Assembly: GCA_902800245.1 (NCBI GenBank)
Contig: CADCDY010000014.1
Span: 1 to 62,514 of the forward strand
Reading direction: 5' to 3'
DNA: 62,514 nucleotides
Source: an uncultured Prevotellaceae bacterium
GTDB taxonomy: Bacteria > Bacteroidota > Bacteroidia > Bacteroidales > Bacteroidaceae
Shown: positions 43,940 through 53,364 of the stretch, one piece after another
How positions within the stretch are numbered: position 1 is the stretch's first letter
How the letters are laid out: every line of letters starts with the position of its first letter
Made by a program: the position numbers and the translations under genes
The notes under the pieces: model-generated
The model's input: only the letters and a program-made list of their open reading frames with translations
Databases searched by the model: none
Told to the model about the DNA's origin: nothing

Positions 43940-45178
43940 ATGTCAAGAGTATTAATGATTGGCGCTGGTGGCGTCGCAACGGTGGCAGCATTCAAGATTG
44001 CACAAAATGCTGACGTGTTTACGGAGTTTATGATTGCAAGTCGCAGAAAGGCGAAATGCGATAAGATAGTAGAGGACATCCATCAGGCTGGCTATAAACT
44101 GGATATCAGGACCGCTCAGGTGGATGCTGACGATGTGGAGCAACTGAAGGCATTGTTCAATGATTACAAGCCCGAATTGGTCATCAATCTCGCCCTGCCT
44201 TATCAGGACCTGACGATTATGGATGCTTGTCTGGCTTGTGGATGCTCGTATCTCGATACAGCTAACTACGAGCCCAAGGACGAGGCCCACTTCGAGTACT
44301 CGTGGCAGTGGGCTTATCGTGAACGCTTCGAACAGGCTGGCCTGACAGCCATCCTTGGTTGTGGTTTCGACCCAGGTGTAACTTCGATATACACCGCCTA
44401 TGCGGCTAAACATCATTTCAAGGAGATTCAGTATCTGGATATCGTTGACTGTAACGCAGGCGACCATCACAAGGCTTTCGCCACCAACTTCAACCCAGAA
44501 ATCAATATCCGTGAGATTACCCAGAAGGGTTTGTATTGGGAGAATGGCAAGTGGGTTGAGACAGAGCCGCTGGAGATTCACAAGGACCTGACCTATCCTG
44601 AGATTGGTCCTCGCGACAGCTATCTGTTGCACCACGAGGAGATTGAGTCGCTGGTCATCAACTATCCCACCATCAAGCGTGCACGTTTCTGGATGACCTT
44701 CGGTCAGCAGTATCTGAAACATCTGGAGGTAATCCAGAACATTGGCATGAGCCGTATTGACGAGGTAGAATACGAGGCTCCACTGGCTGACGGCACAGGC
44801 ACAGCTAAGGTAAAGATTGTACCTCTGCAGTTCCTGAAAGCCGTACTGCCTAACCCACAGGATCTGGGCGAGAACTACGAGGGACAGACTTCTATCGGTT
44901 GCCGCATTCGTGGTATCGGCAATGACGGCAAGGAACATACCTATTATGTATATAACAACTGTAGCCACCGTGCCGCCTATGAGGAGACGGGTATGCAGGG
45001 CGTCAGCTACACCACCGGTGTACCAGCCATGATTGGTGCCATGATGTTCTGCAAGGGACTTTGGAAGAAGCCTGGCGTTCACAATGTCGAGGAGTTCGAT
45101 CCAGATCCATTCATGGAACAGTTGAACAAGCAGGGTTTGCCTTGGCACGAAATTCACGACGGCGATTTGGAACTTTAA
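43940..45178 (+). CDS. saccharopine dehydrogenase family protein, probably carboxynorspermidine dehydrogenase
   Basis: A 412-residue NAD(P)-dependent enzyme. The Rossmann motif is VLMIGAGGVATVAAFKIA, followed by INLALPYQDL and CSYLDTANYEPKD, and the central ILGCGFDPGVTSIYTAYA of the CANSDH branch. It would condense aspartate semialdehyde with a diamine to carboxy(nor)spermidine, the first step of the alternative polyamine route. The decarboxylase (NspC) is not next to it. Length fits CANSDH rather than saccharopine reductase. Recognition rests on the family signature. Confidence 0.85.
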   Translation: MSRVLMIGAGGVATVAAFKIAQNADVFTEFMIASRRKAKCDKIVEDIHQAGYKLDIRTAQVDADDVEQLKALFNDYKPELVINLALPYQDLTIMDACLACGCSYLDTANYEPKDEAHFEYSWQWAYRERFEQAGLTAILGCGFDPGVTSIYTAYAAKHHFKEIQYLDIVDCNAGDHHKAFATNFNPEINIREITQKGLYWENGKWVETEPLEIHKDLTYPEIGPRDSYLLHHEEIESLVINYPTIKRARFWMTFGQQYLKHLEVIQNIGMSRIDEVEYEAPLADGTGTAKVKIVPLQFLKAVLPNPQDLGENYEGQTSIGCRIRGIGNDGKEHTYYVYNNCSHRAAYEETGMQGVSYTTGVPAMIGAMMFCKGLWKKPGVHNVEEFDPDPFMEQLNKQGLPWHEIHDGDLEL

Positions 45179-45179
45179 T

Positions 45180-45250
45180 CCCGTAATAACGAAATTCCGT
45201 AATAACGATATAGCGAAATAACGTAATTCCGAAATAACGTAATAACATAA
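45180..45250. repeat. CGTAATAACGAAATT-type intergenic repeats
   Basis: About six degenerate copies of CGTAATAACGAAATTC-like words precede recA. No promoter boxes are clear within them, so the recA promoter is not identified. Confidence 0.6.
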
Positions 45251-45261
45251 AAATAAATACT

Positions 45262-46290
45262 ATGGCAAAGAAAGAAGAAAACAAAGAACAGCTGACTCCT
45301 CAAGAGCAGAAAATGAAGGCCTTACAGGCTGCTTTGGCGAAGATTGAGAAGGACTTCGGTAAGGGCGCCATCATGAAGATGGGCGAAGAGAAAATTGTGA
45401 ATGTTGATGTCATCCCCACTGGTTCTATAGGTCTGAACGCTGCTTTGGGCGTTGGTGGCTATCCCAAGGGACGTATCATCGAGATTTTTGGTCCTGAGTC
45501 GTCTGGTAAGACCACGCTGGCCCTTCACGCTATTGCTGAATGTCAGAAGGCAGGCGGTACTGCAGCATTCATCGATGCTGAGCACGCCTTCGATCGCTTC
45601 TATGCAGCTAATCTGGGTGTGGATGTCGACAACCTGTACGTCTCTCAGCCTGACAATGGCGAACAGGCTCTTGAAATTGCTGACCAGCTGATTCGCTCTT
45701 CAGCTGTCGACATTCTCATCGTTGACTCTGTGGCAGCTTTGACTCCTAAAAAGGAAATTGAGGGCGATATGGGCGATTCCGCCGTAGGTTTGCACGCTCG
45801 TTTGATGAGTCAGGCCTTGCGTAAACTCACTGGTACCATCGCCAAGACGAATACCACTTGTATCTTCATCAACCAGCTTCGCGAGAAGATTGGTGTTATG
45901 TTTGGTAGTCCTGAGACTACAACGGGTGGTAACGCCCTGAAGTTCTATGCTTCTGTACGTCTGGACATTCGTAAGACGCAATCCGTCAAGGATGGTGATA
46001 CCATTCTGGGTAACCAGGTGAAGGTAAAGGTCGTCAAGAACAAGGTTGCTCCTCCCTTCCGTAAGGCAGAGTTTGAGATTACCTTTGGCGAGGGTATCTC
46101 GAAAGTTGGTGAAATCGTCGACCTGGGTGTTGAGTTCGAGATTATCAAGAAGAGTGGCTCGTGGTTCTCGTATGGCGCTACCAAACTTGGTCAGGGCCGT
46201 GAAGCCGTCAAGAACATGTTGACTGACAATCCTGAGCTCTGCGAGGAACTTGAGACCAAGATTAAGGAGAAACTGGCTGAAGCCAAGTAA
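45262..46290 (+). CDS. recA: recombinase RecA
   Basis: A 342-residue strand-exchange ATPase for homologous recombination and SOS induction. Walker A is GPESSGKTT, Walker [10 protein letters not shown], loop L1 [16 protein letters not shown], and loop L2 [20 protein letters not shown]. The acidic C-terminus ([14 protein letters not shown]) is present. The length is normal. No SOS box could be assigned upstream, where AT-rich repeats lie. Confidence 0.98.
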   Translation: MAKKEENKEQLTPQEQKMKALQAALAKIEKDFGKGAIMKMGEEKIVNVDVIPTGSIGLNAALGVGGYPKGRIIEIFGPESSGKTTLALHAIAECQKAGGTAAFIDAEHAFDRFYAANLGVDVDNLYVSQPDNGEQALEIADQLIRSSAVDILIVDSVAALTPKKEIEGDMGDSAVGLHARLMSQALRKLTGTIAKTNTTCIFINQLREKIGVMFGSPETTTGGNALKFYASVRLDIRKTQSVKDGDTILGNQVKVKVVKNKVAPPFRKAEFEITFGEGISKVGEIVDLGVEFEIIKKSGSWFSYGATKLGQGREAVKNMLTDNPELCEELETKIKEKLAEAK

Positions 46291-46311
46291 GAACACTTGT
46301 CCTGATAAAGT

Positions 46312-46350
46312 AAAGGCTGCGCATCCACAACGGAAAGCGCAGCCTTTATT
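46312..46350. terminator. bidirectional terminator between recA and the convergent secreted-protein gene
   Basis: An 11-bp perfect stem (AAAGGCTGCGC with GCGCAGCCTTT), 14-base loop, and flanking A/T runs. Confidence 0.9.
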
Positions 46351-46365
46351 TATCTTGTGCCTGGT

Positions 46366-47799
46366 TTACTGCAAAGGAGTACCATTACCTTTAAATCCGC
46401 TACTTGTCATGCGCTGACTTCCTGCACTCTGTTCAGCCATTCTGCGCTTCTTAGTATTTGCAGCACCGCTACCCAAGGCACGGGCTCCGGCTTTCTTCAC
46501 GATACCGTCTTCGGTGAATTGCACAACGAGTATACTGTTCGAACGCGGATACATCCATTCTGTCACACCGTCGCTGGTGGTTACCTTGCTGGTAGCCTCA
46601 CCGACAGCCATCTCAACCTCTTCCATCGACATGCCAGGAATCACACGACCTTCGCGGATAGCCGTACGGGTTTCGAGGGTGGTGTTGCGGGCTGTTCCTT
46701 CACCCATAGCAAACAGATAGCCGAAGTATTCTTCTCTTGGACCGCGATTGTCCTCGTTGAAAGTGATATCCTTATAATAGATTCGACGTGTCTCCACCTC
46801 ACGCAGGGTCAATACGTAGAAACCCTCGCGGTTCTTGTCACGATTGATTTCGTCGATGATGAAACCTGTGAAGCGTGGAACCTTCACGTCACGCTGCTTG
46901 CCGGCACCCTTACTGCTCATGGCGGTAGCAAACTTGTTGTGAATGGTCTTGTTCAGATAGCTCTTGATGTCCTTTGATACTTCCATCTCGGCACCAGTAA
47001 ACTCAAACGAACCTTCGAACAGGAATTTTGCATTGTCAACGTCAAACTCGTCGTCGCGCATACCGCAATTGGTCTTCGACATAGCCACGTTCTGATAGAA
47101 CTGGTCACCATTTTCGTCCTCCACAATAATCTTGACGGGGAACGAACGCGTGCCGACACCGATAGCCTTCACCGTCACCAGCCTGTTCTTCGGATATTTC
47201 ACTTCCTGATAGCCGTCACCATCGTAATCCGTATCAATGCGGAAGAACTGGGTACGTGTAATCAGCGGCTGGTCCATCAGCAATTCGCGGGCCTTGTCGA
47301 CATCACCCAGATAGGCGAGGGTGGGGACACCCATCTTGCCGTAGCAGTAGTCGTCGAACGTGCCGTTGGGCAACTCATAGTAGTAGCTCTTATTGTTCGT
47401 CTCACAGAAGAAATTGACGTGGACGCGACCGTTTGGCATATCCTCGTGGCCCTTATAAACCATAATATGATGGCGTAGGGCACCACTGCTCACTTCTTTG
47501 TTTGTGACCATGTCGCGGAAGGTGCCTACCAGCAGGTCATATTTCTCTGGTATCACCATGAAGCGCATCCCATCCTTCCAGTCGCACATACTGTAGTAGC
47601 GGAAGTTCTTGCCCATAAAATCCTTGGGCTCTGCCTCTTCAGCGACAACATTGTCCGCTGTGATTGCAGCGGCAACTTCTGTCTTCTTCACGTTCTTTGT
47701 CTTCACAATGTAGTCATTGCTCTGAGCCTTCGCGGTAGTCATGGCAAACGCCACTCCTGCCAACAAAATCATTCTTTTCATCATGATGTATTTTGTCAT
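46366..47799 (-). CDS. secreted protein of unknown function
   Basis: A 477-residue exported protein. The signal peptide fits best if translation starts at the internal ATG at 47781 (MKRMILLAGVAFAMTTAKAQ); the ATG at 47799 adds MTKYIM. The body is a mixed alpha/beta domain with ITRTQFFRIDTDYDGDGYQE, a Ca-binding-like acidic loop, and FEFTGAEMEVSKDIKSYLN. Near the end GRVIPGMSMEEVEMAVGEAT with EWMYPRSNSILVVQFTEDG resembles the SmpA/BamE-like fold. A basic low-complexity tail follows. I do not recognise the family. Confidence 0.75.
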   Translation of the reverse strand: MTKYIMMKRMILLAGVAFAMTTAKAQSNDYIVKTKNVKKTEVAAAITADNVVAEEAEPKDFMGKNFRYYSMCDWKDGMRFMVIPEKYDLLVGTFRDMVTNKEVSSGALRHHIMVYKGHEDMPNGRVHVNFFCETNNKSYYYELPNGTFDDYCYGKMGVPTLAYLGDVDKARELLMDQPLITRTQFFRIDTDYDGDGYQEVKYPKNRLVTVKAIGVGTRSFPVKIIVEDENGDQFYQNVAMSKTNCGMRDDEFDVDNAKFLFEGSFEFTGAEMEVSKDIKSYLNKTIHNKFATAMSSKGAGKQRDVKVPRFTGFIIDEINRDKNREGFYVLTLREVETRRIYYKDITFNEDNRGPREEYFGYLFAMGEGTARNTTLETRTAIREGRVIPGMSMEEVEMAVGEATSKVTTSDGVTEWMYPRSNSILVVQFTEDGIVKKAGARALGSGAANTKKRRMAEQSAGSQRMTSSGFKGNGTPLQ

Positions 47800-47817
47800 T
47801 TATCGTAATTCTGCCGA

Positions 47818-47849
47818 CAAAGTTACGAATAAACGAGCAAAATACCAAA
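47818..47849 (-). promoter_or_regulatory. promoter of the 46366-47799 gene
   Basis: On the minus strand TTTG (47846-47849) and TAACTTTG (47818-47825) are exactly 20 bases apart. The spacer resembles that of the pepT promoter. Confidence 0.75.
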
Positions 47850-47897
47850 AAAAATCGCTTTTTTTTGTATTTTCGAGTGTGAGTGACTTCTCCGAAG

Positions 47898-47930
47898 GAA
47901 AAGTTACGAATAAACGAGCAAAATACCAAA
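47898..47930 (-). repeat. duplicated copy of the neighbouring promoter
   Basis: The spacer and -33 box of the 47818-47849 promoter recur here almost unchanged (GTTACGAATAAACGAGCAAA on the plus strand), with a degenerate -7 box (TAACTTTT). Confidence 0.6.
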
Positions 47931-47976
47931 TAAAAATATGCCAAAATGTCATTATATTCTTCATTTTTTTTTATTT

Positions 47977-47992
47977 TGGCACGCACTTTGCT
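47977..47992 (+). promoter_or_regulatory. sigma-54-type promoter upstream of dnaK
   Basis: TGGCAC-N5-TTGCT matches the sigma-54 consensus at all conserved positions, with GG (47978-47979) and GC (47990-47991) exactly 12 bases apart. It points toward dnaK and predicts a start near 48003, 40 bases before the ATG. Confidence 0.5.
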
Positions 47993-48042
47993 ATTTTGTC
48001 AGTGTCAAATCAAGCAATTATTAATTAAAAAATATAAGAATT

Positions 48043-49983
48043 ATGGGAAAGATTATTGGAATTGACTTAGGAACTACCAACAGCTGCGTTGCCGTATTCG
48101 AGGGTAACGAGCCAGTAGTAATCGCCAACAGTGAGGGTAAGCGTACAACACCTTCTGTCGTTGGTTTTGTTGAGAATGGTGAGCGTAAGATCGGTGACCC
48201 TGCCAAGCGTCAGGCCATCACCAACCCCAAGAACACCGTATACTCTATTAAGCGTTTCATGGGAGAGAACTGGCAGCAGACTGAGAAAGAGATTTCTCGC
48301 GTACCTTATTCAGTAGTGAACGAGGGCGGTTATCCCCGTGTCGACATCAACGGACGTAAGTACACACCACAGGAAATCAGCGCTATGGTGCTGCAGAAGA
48401 TGAAGAAGACTGCTGAGGACTACCTCGGACAGGAAGTGACAGATGCTGTCATCACCGTTCCTGCTTACTTCTCTGACTCTCAGCGTCAGGCTACCAAGGA
48501 GGCTGGTCAGATTGCAGGTCTGAACGTGAAGCGTATCGTCAACGAGCCTACAGCTGCCGCTCTGGCATACGGTGTGGATAAGGCCAACAAGGATATGAAG
48601 ATTGCCGTGTTCGACCTCGGTGGTGGTACGTTCGATATCTCTATCCTTGAGTTTGGTGGTGGTGTGTTCGAGGTGCTCTCTACCAATGGTGATACTCACC
48701 TCGGTGGTGACGACTTCGATCAGGTAATCATCGACTGGCTCGTTCAGGAGTTCAAGAACGACGAGGGTGCCGACCTGAAGAGCGATCCGATGGCTATGCA
48801 GCGCCTGAAGGAGGCTGCCGAGAAGGCTAAGATTGAACTGTCTTCAAGCACCTCTACTGAGATTAACCTGCCGTACATTATGCCTGTAGGCGGTGTTCCC
48901 AAGCACTTGGTGAAGACGCTGACACGTGCTAAGTTCGAGCAGTTGGCTCACGACCTGATTCAGGCTTGTCTGGCTCCCTGTCAGAAGGCTGTCGCTGATG
49001 CCCACCTCTCTACCTCCGATATCGACGAGGTCATCCTCGTAGGTGGTTCAAGCCGTATCCCTGCCGTTCAGACGCTGGTGAAGAATTACTTTGGCAAGGA
49101 GCCTTCAAAGGGTGTTAATCCTGACGAGGTTGTAGCCGTTGGTGCTTGTATCCAGGGTGCTATCCTCAATAAGGAAGGTGGCGTAGGCGACATCGTACTG
49201 CTCGACGTTACTCCGCTGACACTGGGTATCGAGACGATGGGTGGTGTGATGACCAAGCTCATTGAGGCCAACACAACCATTCCTTGCAAGAAGAGCGAGG
49301 TATTCTCAACCGCTGCTGACAATCAGACAGAGGTGACCATCCACGTGCTACAGGGTGAGCGCCCAATGGCTGCTCAGAACAAGTCTATCGGTCAGTTCAA
49401 CCTGACAGGTATCGCACCTGCACGTCGTGGTATTCCTCAGATCGAGGTAACCTTCGACATCGATGCCAATGGTATCCTGAAGGTTTCTGCCAAGGATAAG
49501 GCCACTGGCAAGGAGCAGGCCATCCGCATTGAGGCTTCGTCTGGTCTCTCTCAGGACGAGATCAACCGCATGAAGGCTGAAGCTGAGCAGAATGCCGAGA
49601 ACGATAAGAAGGAGCGCGAGCGCGTAGATAAGCTGAATCAGGCTGACTCTATGATTTTCCAGACGGAAAATCAGCTGAACGAGATTGGCGACAAAATTCC
49701 CGCCGAGTACAAGCCCGCTATCGAACAGGCTCTCCAGCAGTTGAAGGATGCCCACAAGAGTGGTGACGTCACCGCTATCGACAATGCCATCAACGCCCTC
49801 AATGCCGCATGGCAGACTGCCTCTCAGCAGATGTATCAGGGTGCTGGCGCTCAGGCTGGTCCTCAGCCAGGTGCTGACCAGCAACAGCAGGGTCCCTTCT
49901 ACAACCAGCAGGCTGGCGGTTCTCAGCAACAGGCTCCGAAGGATGACAACATCCAGGACGCTGACTTCGAGGAGGTTAAATGA
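48043..49983 (+). CDS. dnaK: molecular chaperone DnaK (Hsp70)
   Basis: A 646-residue Hsp70. The nucleotide-binding domain has [37 protein letters not shown] and [14 protein letters not shown]. The substrate-binding domain starts after the [14 protein letters not shown] linker, and the lid ends in a Gln/Gly-rich tail and [13 protein letters not shown]. No dnaJ or grpE is next to it. AT-rich sequence with a possible sigma-54 promoter precedes it. Confidence 0.98.
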   Translation: MGKIIGIDLGTTNSCVAVFEGNEPVVIANSEGKRTTPSVVGFVENGERKIGDPAKRQAITNPKNTVYSIKRFMGENWQQTEKEISRVPYSVVNEGGYPRVDINGRKYTPQEISAMVLQKMKKTAEDYLGQEVTDAVITVPAYFSDSQRQATKEAGQIAGLNVKRIVNEPTAAALAYGVDKANKDMKIAVFDLGGGTFDISILEFGGGVFEVLSTNGDTHLGGDDFDQVIIDWLVQEFKNDEGADLKSDPMAMQRLKEAAEKAKIELSSSTSTEINLPYIMPVGGVPKHLVKTLTRAKFEQLAHDLIQACLAPCQKAVADAHLSTSDIDEVILVGGSSRIPAVQTLVKNYFGKEPSKGVNPDEVVAVGACIQGAILNKEGGVGDIVLLDVTPLTLGIETMGGVMTKLIEANTTIPCKKSEVFSTAADNQTEVTIHVLQGERPMAAQNKSIGQFNLTGIAPARRGIPQIEVTFDIDANGILKVSAKDKATGKEQAIRIEASSGLSQDEINRMKAEAEQNAENDKKERERVDKLNQADSMIFQTENQLNEIGDKIPAEYKPAIEQALQQLKDAHKSGDVTAIDNAINALNAAWQTASQQMYQGAGAQAGPQPGADQQQQGPFYNQQAGGSQQQAPKDDNIQDADFEEVK

Positions 49984-50016
49984 CACCGATAGGCAAAGAC
50001 ATAACAAAACGCAACG

Positions 50017-50055
50017 AAATAGCGTGTAGCTCAACGAGTTACACGCTATTTGTAT
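50017..50055 (+). terminator. terminator of dnaK
   Basis: A 12-bp perfect stem (AAATAGCGTGTA with TACACGCTATTT), 11-base loop, followed by T-rich sequence. Confidence 0.85.
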
Positions 50056-50184
50056 TTTATGGACTCATGTGAGTATTTTCTTTACTGTTGCTTTTGACAT
50101 AATCCGAAAATGATTGTATTTCGATTGAACTTGTACGGGTACTTGTATGGGTAGTTGTATGGGGGAACTTCGGATTTATTATTA

Positions 50185-51570
50185 TCAATCTTTCTTATCT
50201 CCAAACAGCAGTTTCAATTGTTTGTCAAAATCGCTCATAATCTCGCGATCTTGAATGACACGGAACTTATCATATTCTGTGAAAGCCTTTTCTACAGCCT
50301 GTTCGTGAGTCACACGCCCTGCATCTGGAAGTAACGGACGGTTGTTCAAATCCATATAGCGCTGTAGGAGAGCAGACCAATCAGCCATTGTCATTAGAAT
50401 ATGATCTTCTGCACGTTGCTCCGCAATGTCAATGAAGGCATTACTCAATCTATTCAACGAATCTACTTCTTTCTCGCTCAGATAGTTCTTTGCCACCGTT
50501 ACATCTGACTTTACGACTCTTCCATCTGGTGCATTCTTCCAGGTAGTCAATCCCATGTGAGGGCGTTCTGCATCCGCACGGTCATAGATAATCTCGGCAG
50601 CTGTCTGTTTTGTTACCGCATAATGCATCATGTTTTGTACTGTCTTGAAGAACAACTGTGTCACTTCTGAATCCTTATCATAGTCAGAGCTACACTCGCT
50701 GTATATGTCAGTAATCTTTTGATAATAGCGTCGTTCGCTGATACGTATTTCTCGAATGCGGCCAAGCAAATCATCAAAGTAGTCTGCCCCGAATACGTTC
50801 TTTCCCTTTAGACGTTCGTCATCCAAAACAAAGCCTTTGGTAAGGTATTCTTTTAGAACTTGTGTTGCCCAGATACGGAACTGAGTCGCCTCATAACTAT
50901 TCACACGATAGCCTACAGCGATGACCACATCAAGGTTATACATCATCACCTCACCAGACCATTTGTCCGAAGGTAACAAAATTTTTTTGTAAGCATCGGA
51001 CAAATGTAACTCGCCGCTTTCTTCTATCTGTGACAGATGATAGCTAATGTTCTGTTGAGTCACTCCAAACAATTCTGCCATTCTTTGTTGAGAAAGCCAG
51101 AAAGTATCGGTATCAAAGATAACTTGAACCTGTACTTTCCCATGTCCTCCTCTGTACATGAGTACTGAGGATTCCATGCTTCTCACGGCAACGTCTGGAG
51201 TCATGGTTGCACTGAAATACTGCTGCGCTGCCTTCACCATCTCTTTCTTTTGGTCAGCATTCATTGCTACAGCCATGCAGGCCGCACGTGAAAGGCGAAT
51301 GCTCGTCACCTCTCTGACAGCGGCATTGCCCAACTCTGCCATCTCTGTTATCTCCATAAAATGCTCACTAAGATGATAGCCCTTCTGCGAAGTCCATGCT
51401 TGTGCCTTGGCTATGACACGCTCAAAGTTCCAATACTTGCCATAGCCCATTACTCGCGCGAGTTTGCGTGAGTTCCACCATTCTTGGCCATCGGCATCAA
51501 TCTCTCTTAACTGATCGAAAGGAGATTGAAGTTCTGGGATATTGTTTGTATCTTGTTTTATATCAGCCAT
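50185..51570 (-). CDS. DinD-like/RhuM fusion protein in a restriction-modification operon
   Basis: A 461-residue protein. Residues 15-125 resemble DinD/BRO-N-type proteins (EWWNSRKLARVMGYGKYWNF, FMEITEMAELGNAAVREV, RLSRAACMAVAMNAD). Residues 140-330 are a RhuM domain (VIFDTDTFWLSQQRMAELFG, QQNISYHLSQI, VVIAVGYRVNSYEATQFRIW). The C-terminal third is helical. RhuM genes are common next to restriction systems and on islands; their biochemical role is not settled. This gene starts 61 bases after the C5 methyltransferase on the same strand. Confidence 0.8.
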   Translation of the reverse strand: MADIKQDTNNIPELQSPFDQLREIDADGQEWWNSRKLARVMGYGKYWNFERVIAKAQAWTSQKGYHLSEHFMEITEMAELGNAAVREVTSIRLSRAACMAVAMNADQKKEMVKAAQQYFSATMTPDVAVRSMESSVLMYRGGHGKVQVQVIFDTDTFWLSQQRMAELFGVTQQNISYHLSQIEESGELHLSDAYKKILLPSDKWSGEVMMYNLDVVIAVGYRVNSYEATQFRIWATQVLKEYLTKGFVLDDERLKGKNVFGADYFDDLLGRIREIRISERRYYQKITDIYSECSSDYDKDSEVTQLFFKTVQNMMHYAVTKQTAAEIIYDRADAERPHMGLTTWKNAPDGRVVKSDVTVAKNYLSEKEVDSLNRLSNAFIDIAEQRAEDHILMTMADWSALLQRYMDLNNRPLLPDAGRVTHEQAVEKAFTEYDKFRVIQDREIMSDFDKQLKLLFGDKKD

Positions 51571-51631
51571 ATATCTTTATAACGTTTTAATCTCTGTTCT
51601 ATTGCTCTGTATCAGAGTATAGCGGCATATG

Positions 51632-53362
51632 TCAGTCATTGAAGATTCTTCCCAACAACGTATCCATAAATGCAAAGCTCGTATCTTTGTCGAGACGTAC
51701 CCATCGATTGTTGGGCAACGACTCCAGGTATTCCAGCTCGAACACCAAGCGTGGACGTTCATCTTCGGTCTCTGGGTGTACTTCAGCTTTAGTTCCTAAG
51801 CGAGCTACACGAATCAAGTAGAGGTCAGAAACACCCTTGCCTTTGATATACGGCATGAAGTAGTAGAGCTTGTTGAGCGCGATAGTTGAAGGAAATGTTC
51901 CTGACGTGCCCGTATAGTATATCTTTGTCGGCTCTTCTTTCAGGAAGTATTCCTCGTTGTCCTTCTTCACGACACCAATCAACAAATGCTTGGATTTATC
52001 CAGGGTGTACTGCTTCTTAGGACGGTTCACTACGAGAATTTTCTCTTCGTCAGCAAACAAACCCAAGTCGAGCATTGGGCTTTTATCACGAGCCGTGAAG
52101 ATTGGTTTGGAAGACACAGGTGCCTCATCATATATGAATTGATAGAGACTTTTGCCAATCTGCTCAATGATACCGCACACCAAAGCATTACCCATCAAGA
52201 AAGCACGTCTGCCGTCAGACACCTGTGGGTGTAATGTGTGGTTGTCTGGGAACATGTTCATTCGTTCCAACTCGATAGGCAACAAACGACGATAACGGCC
52301 AGATTTTGTCTTCACCACATGCTTGAAACGTGATGGCGATGCGCCACCTTCGCCTGTAATGATAGTACGTGAAGGCTGGTCGAGGTTGTCCGGAAAAGCC
52401 ATTCCTCCCTCAGAGAACATGTACTTATAGCCCTCCTTGGAAACTCGTTCTATCTTCTTGGCTCCTTTCTCATATTCCCATTTGGGCAGTTCCTCTTCTG
52501 AAATAAAGAAGTCTTCAGGTACCAGTTTCTCGTCAATCAGATTACCGCCAAGTGTCTGACGTGGTCCATCATAAACGGGTTCTGCGTCAACGGAATAAAT
52601 GTGGCGGTCCATCATCATGCCAGCATTACCAAAAGGACTTTCTTTCTTGCCCTTGTTAAATCCGTCGGACACCTCCTTGATGGTACCCTCAATATCAAAT
52701 TCAGAAACCGTTTTGTCCTTTGGTCTGAATTCAAAAGCCTTTGCCATCACGCCATCGAACTCCACCCAATCTTCCATCTTCTCTATCTTCTTGGCTACGA
52801 CGGAATCCTTCTGATAGCCCACGATGTAAGTCCTGCGTCTGCGCTGCGGCATACCATAGTCGGCAGCGTTAATGATGCGCCACTCAACAACATAGCCTAA
52901 GTCTGCCAACGATGCAAGTATGATTGCAAAGTCGCGACCTCGTTGGGTAGCAGGTGAATTGAGCAGTCGGTCTACATTCTCAAAGAAAATATACCTTGGG
53001 CGCTTGTCGCCTTTCTCCAAAAGGATTCGATGAATCTGCCACCAAAGCACACCCTTCTTACCTTCAATACCACCAGAACGACTGAGCGATGCTGCCACAG
53101 AATAGTCCTGACAAGGGAAACCACCCACTAGCAAATCATGGTCGGGAATGTCAGTTGTAGGCACAAGATTTATATCCTTGTTCGAATGTCCATTGGAACC
53201 AAATCTTGCTTTATATACTAACGAAGCGTCCTGATGCTGAGTCGATGGTTCCCATTGGTTATTCCATACCGTTTCGTATGCATCCGACGCACCTTCAAGT
53301 CCGATGCGGAAACCGCCCACACCAGCGAATAGTTCTATTACACGTATTTTATCTTTTGCCAT
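51632..53362 (-). CDS. DNA (cytosine-5)-methyltransferase with C-terminal extension
   Basis: A 576-residue C5 methyltransferase. Motifs in order are I (IELFAGVGGFRIGLE), IV (GGFPCQDYSVA, catalytic Cys), VI (FFENVDRLL), VIII (MPQRRRRTYIVGY), IX (RRLLPIELERMNMFP) and X (LMGNALVCGIIEQIG). Residues from about 415 form an extra domain not needed for the core. The gene starts two bases after the Sau3AI-like nuclease gene. Sau3AI systems pair this type of enzyme with a GATC nuclease, so methylation of the C in GATC is a reasonable prediction. Confidence 0.92.
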   Translation of the reverse strand: MAKDKIRVIELFAGVGGFRIGLEGASDAYETVWNNQWEPSTQHQDASLVYKARFGSNGHSNKDINLVPTTDIPDHDLLVGGFPCQDYSVAASLSRSGGIEGKKGVLWWQIHRILLEKGDKRPRYIFFENVDRLLNSPATQRGRDFAIILASLADLGYVVEWRIINAADYGMPQRRRRTYIVGYQKDSVVAKKIEKMEDWVEFDGVMAKAFEFRPKDKTVSEFDIEGTIKEVSDGFNKGKKESPFGNAGMMMDRHIYSVDAEPVYDGPRQTLGGNLIDEKLVPEDFFISEEELPKWEYEKGAKKIERVSKEGYKYMFSEGGMAFPDNLDQPSRTIITGEGGASPSRFKHVVKTKSGRYRRLLPIELERMNMFPDNHTLHPQVSDGRRAFLMGNALVCGIIEQIGKSLYQFIYDEAPVSSKPIFTARDKSPMLDLGLFADEEKILVVNRPKKQYTLDKSKHLLIGVVKKDNEEYFLKEEPTKIYYTGTSGTFPSTIALNKLYYFMPYIKGKGVSDLYLIRVARLGTKAEVHPETEDERPRLVFELEYLESLPNNRWVRLDKDTSFAFMDTLLGRIFND

Positions 53363-53364
53363 TA

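Noticed and set aside
43952-45157. Antisense frame of 401 codons opposite the carboxynorspermidine dehydrogenase-like gene
   Set aside because: The plus-strand gene has clear Rossmann and family motifs; the antisense product has none.
47741-48028. Plus-strand frame with a repeated KVTNKRAKYQ peptide
   Set aside because: The repeat is explained by the duplicated promoter sequence read in one frame; the frame overlaps dnaK regulatory DNA.
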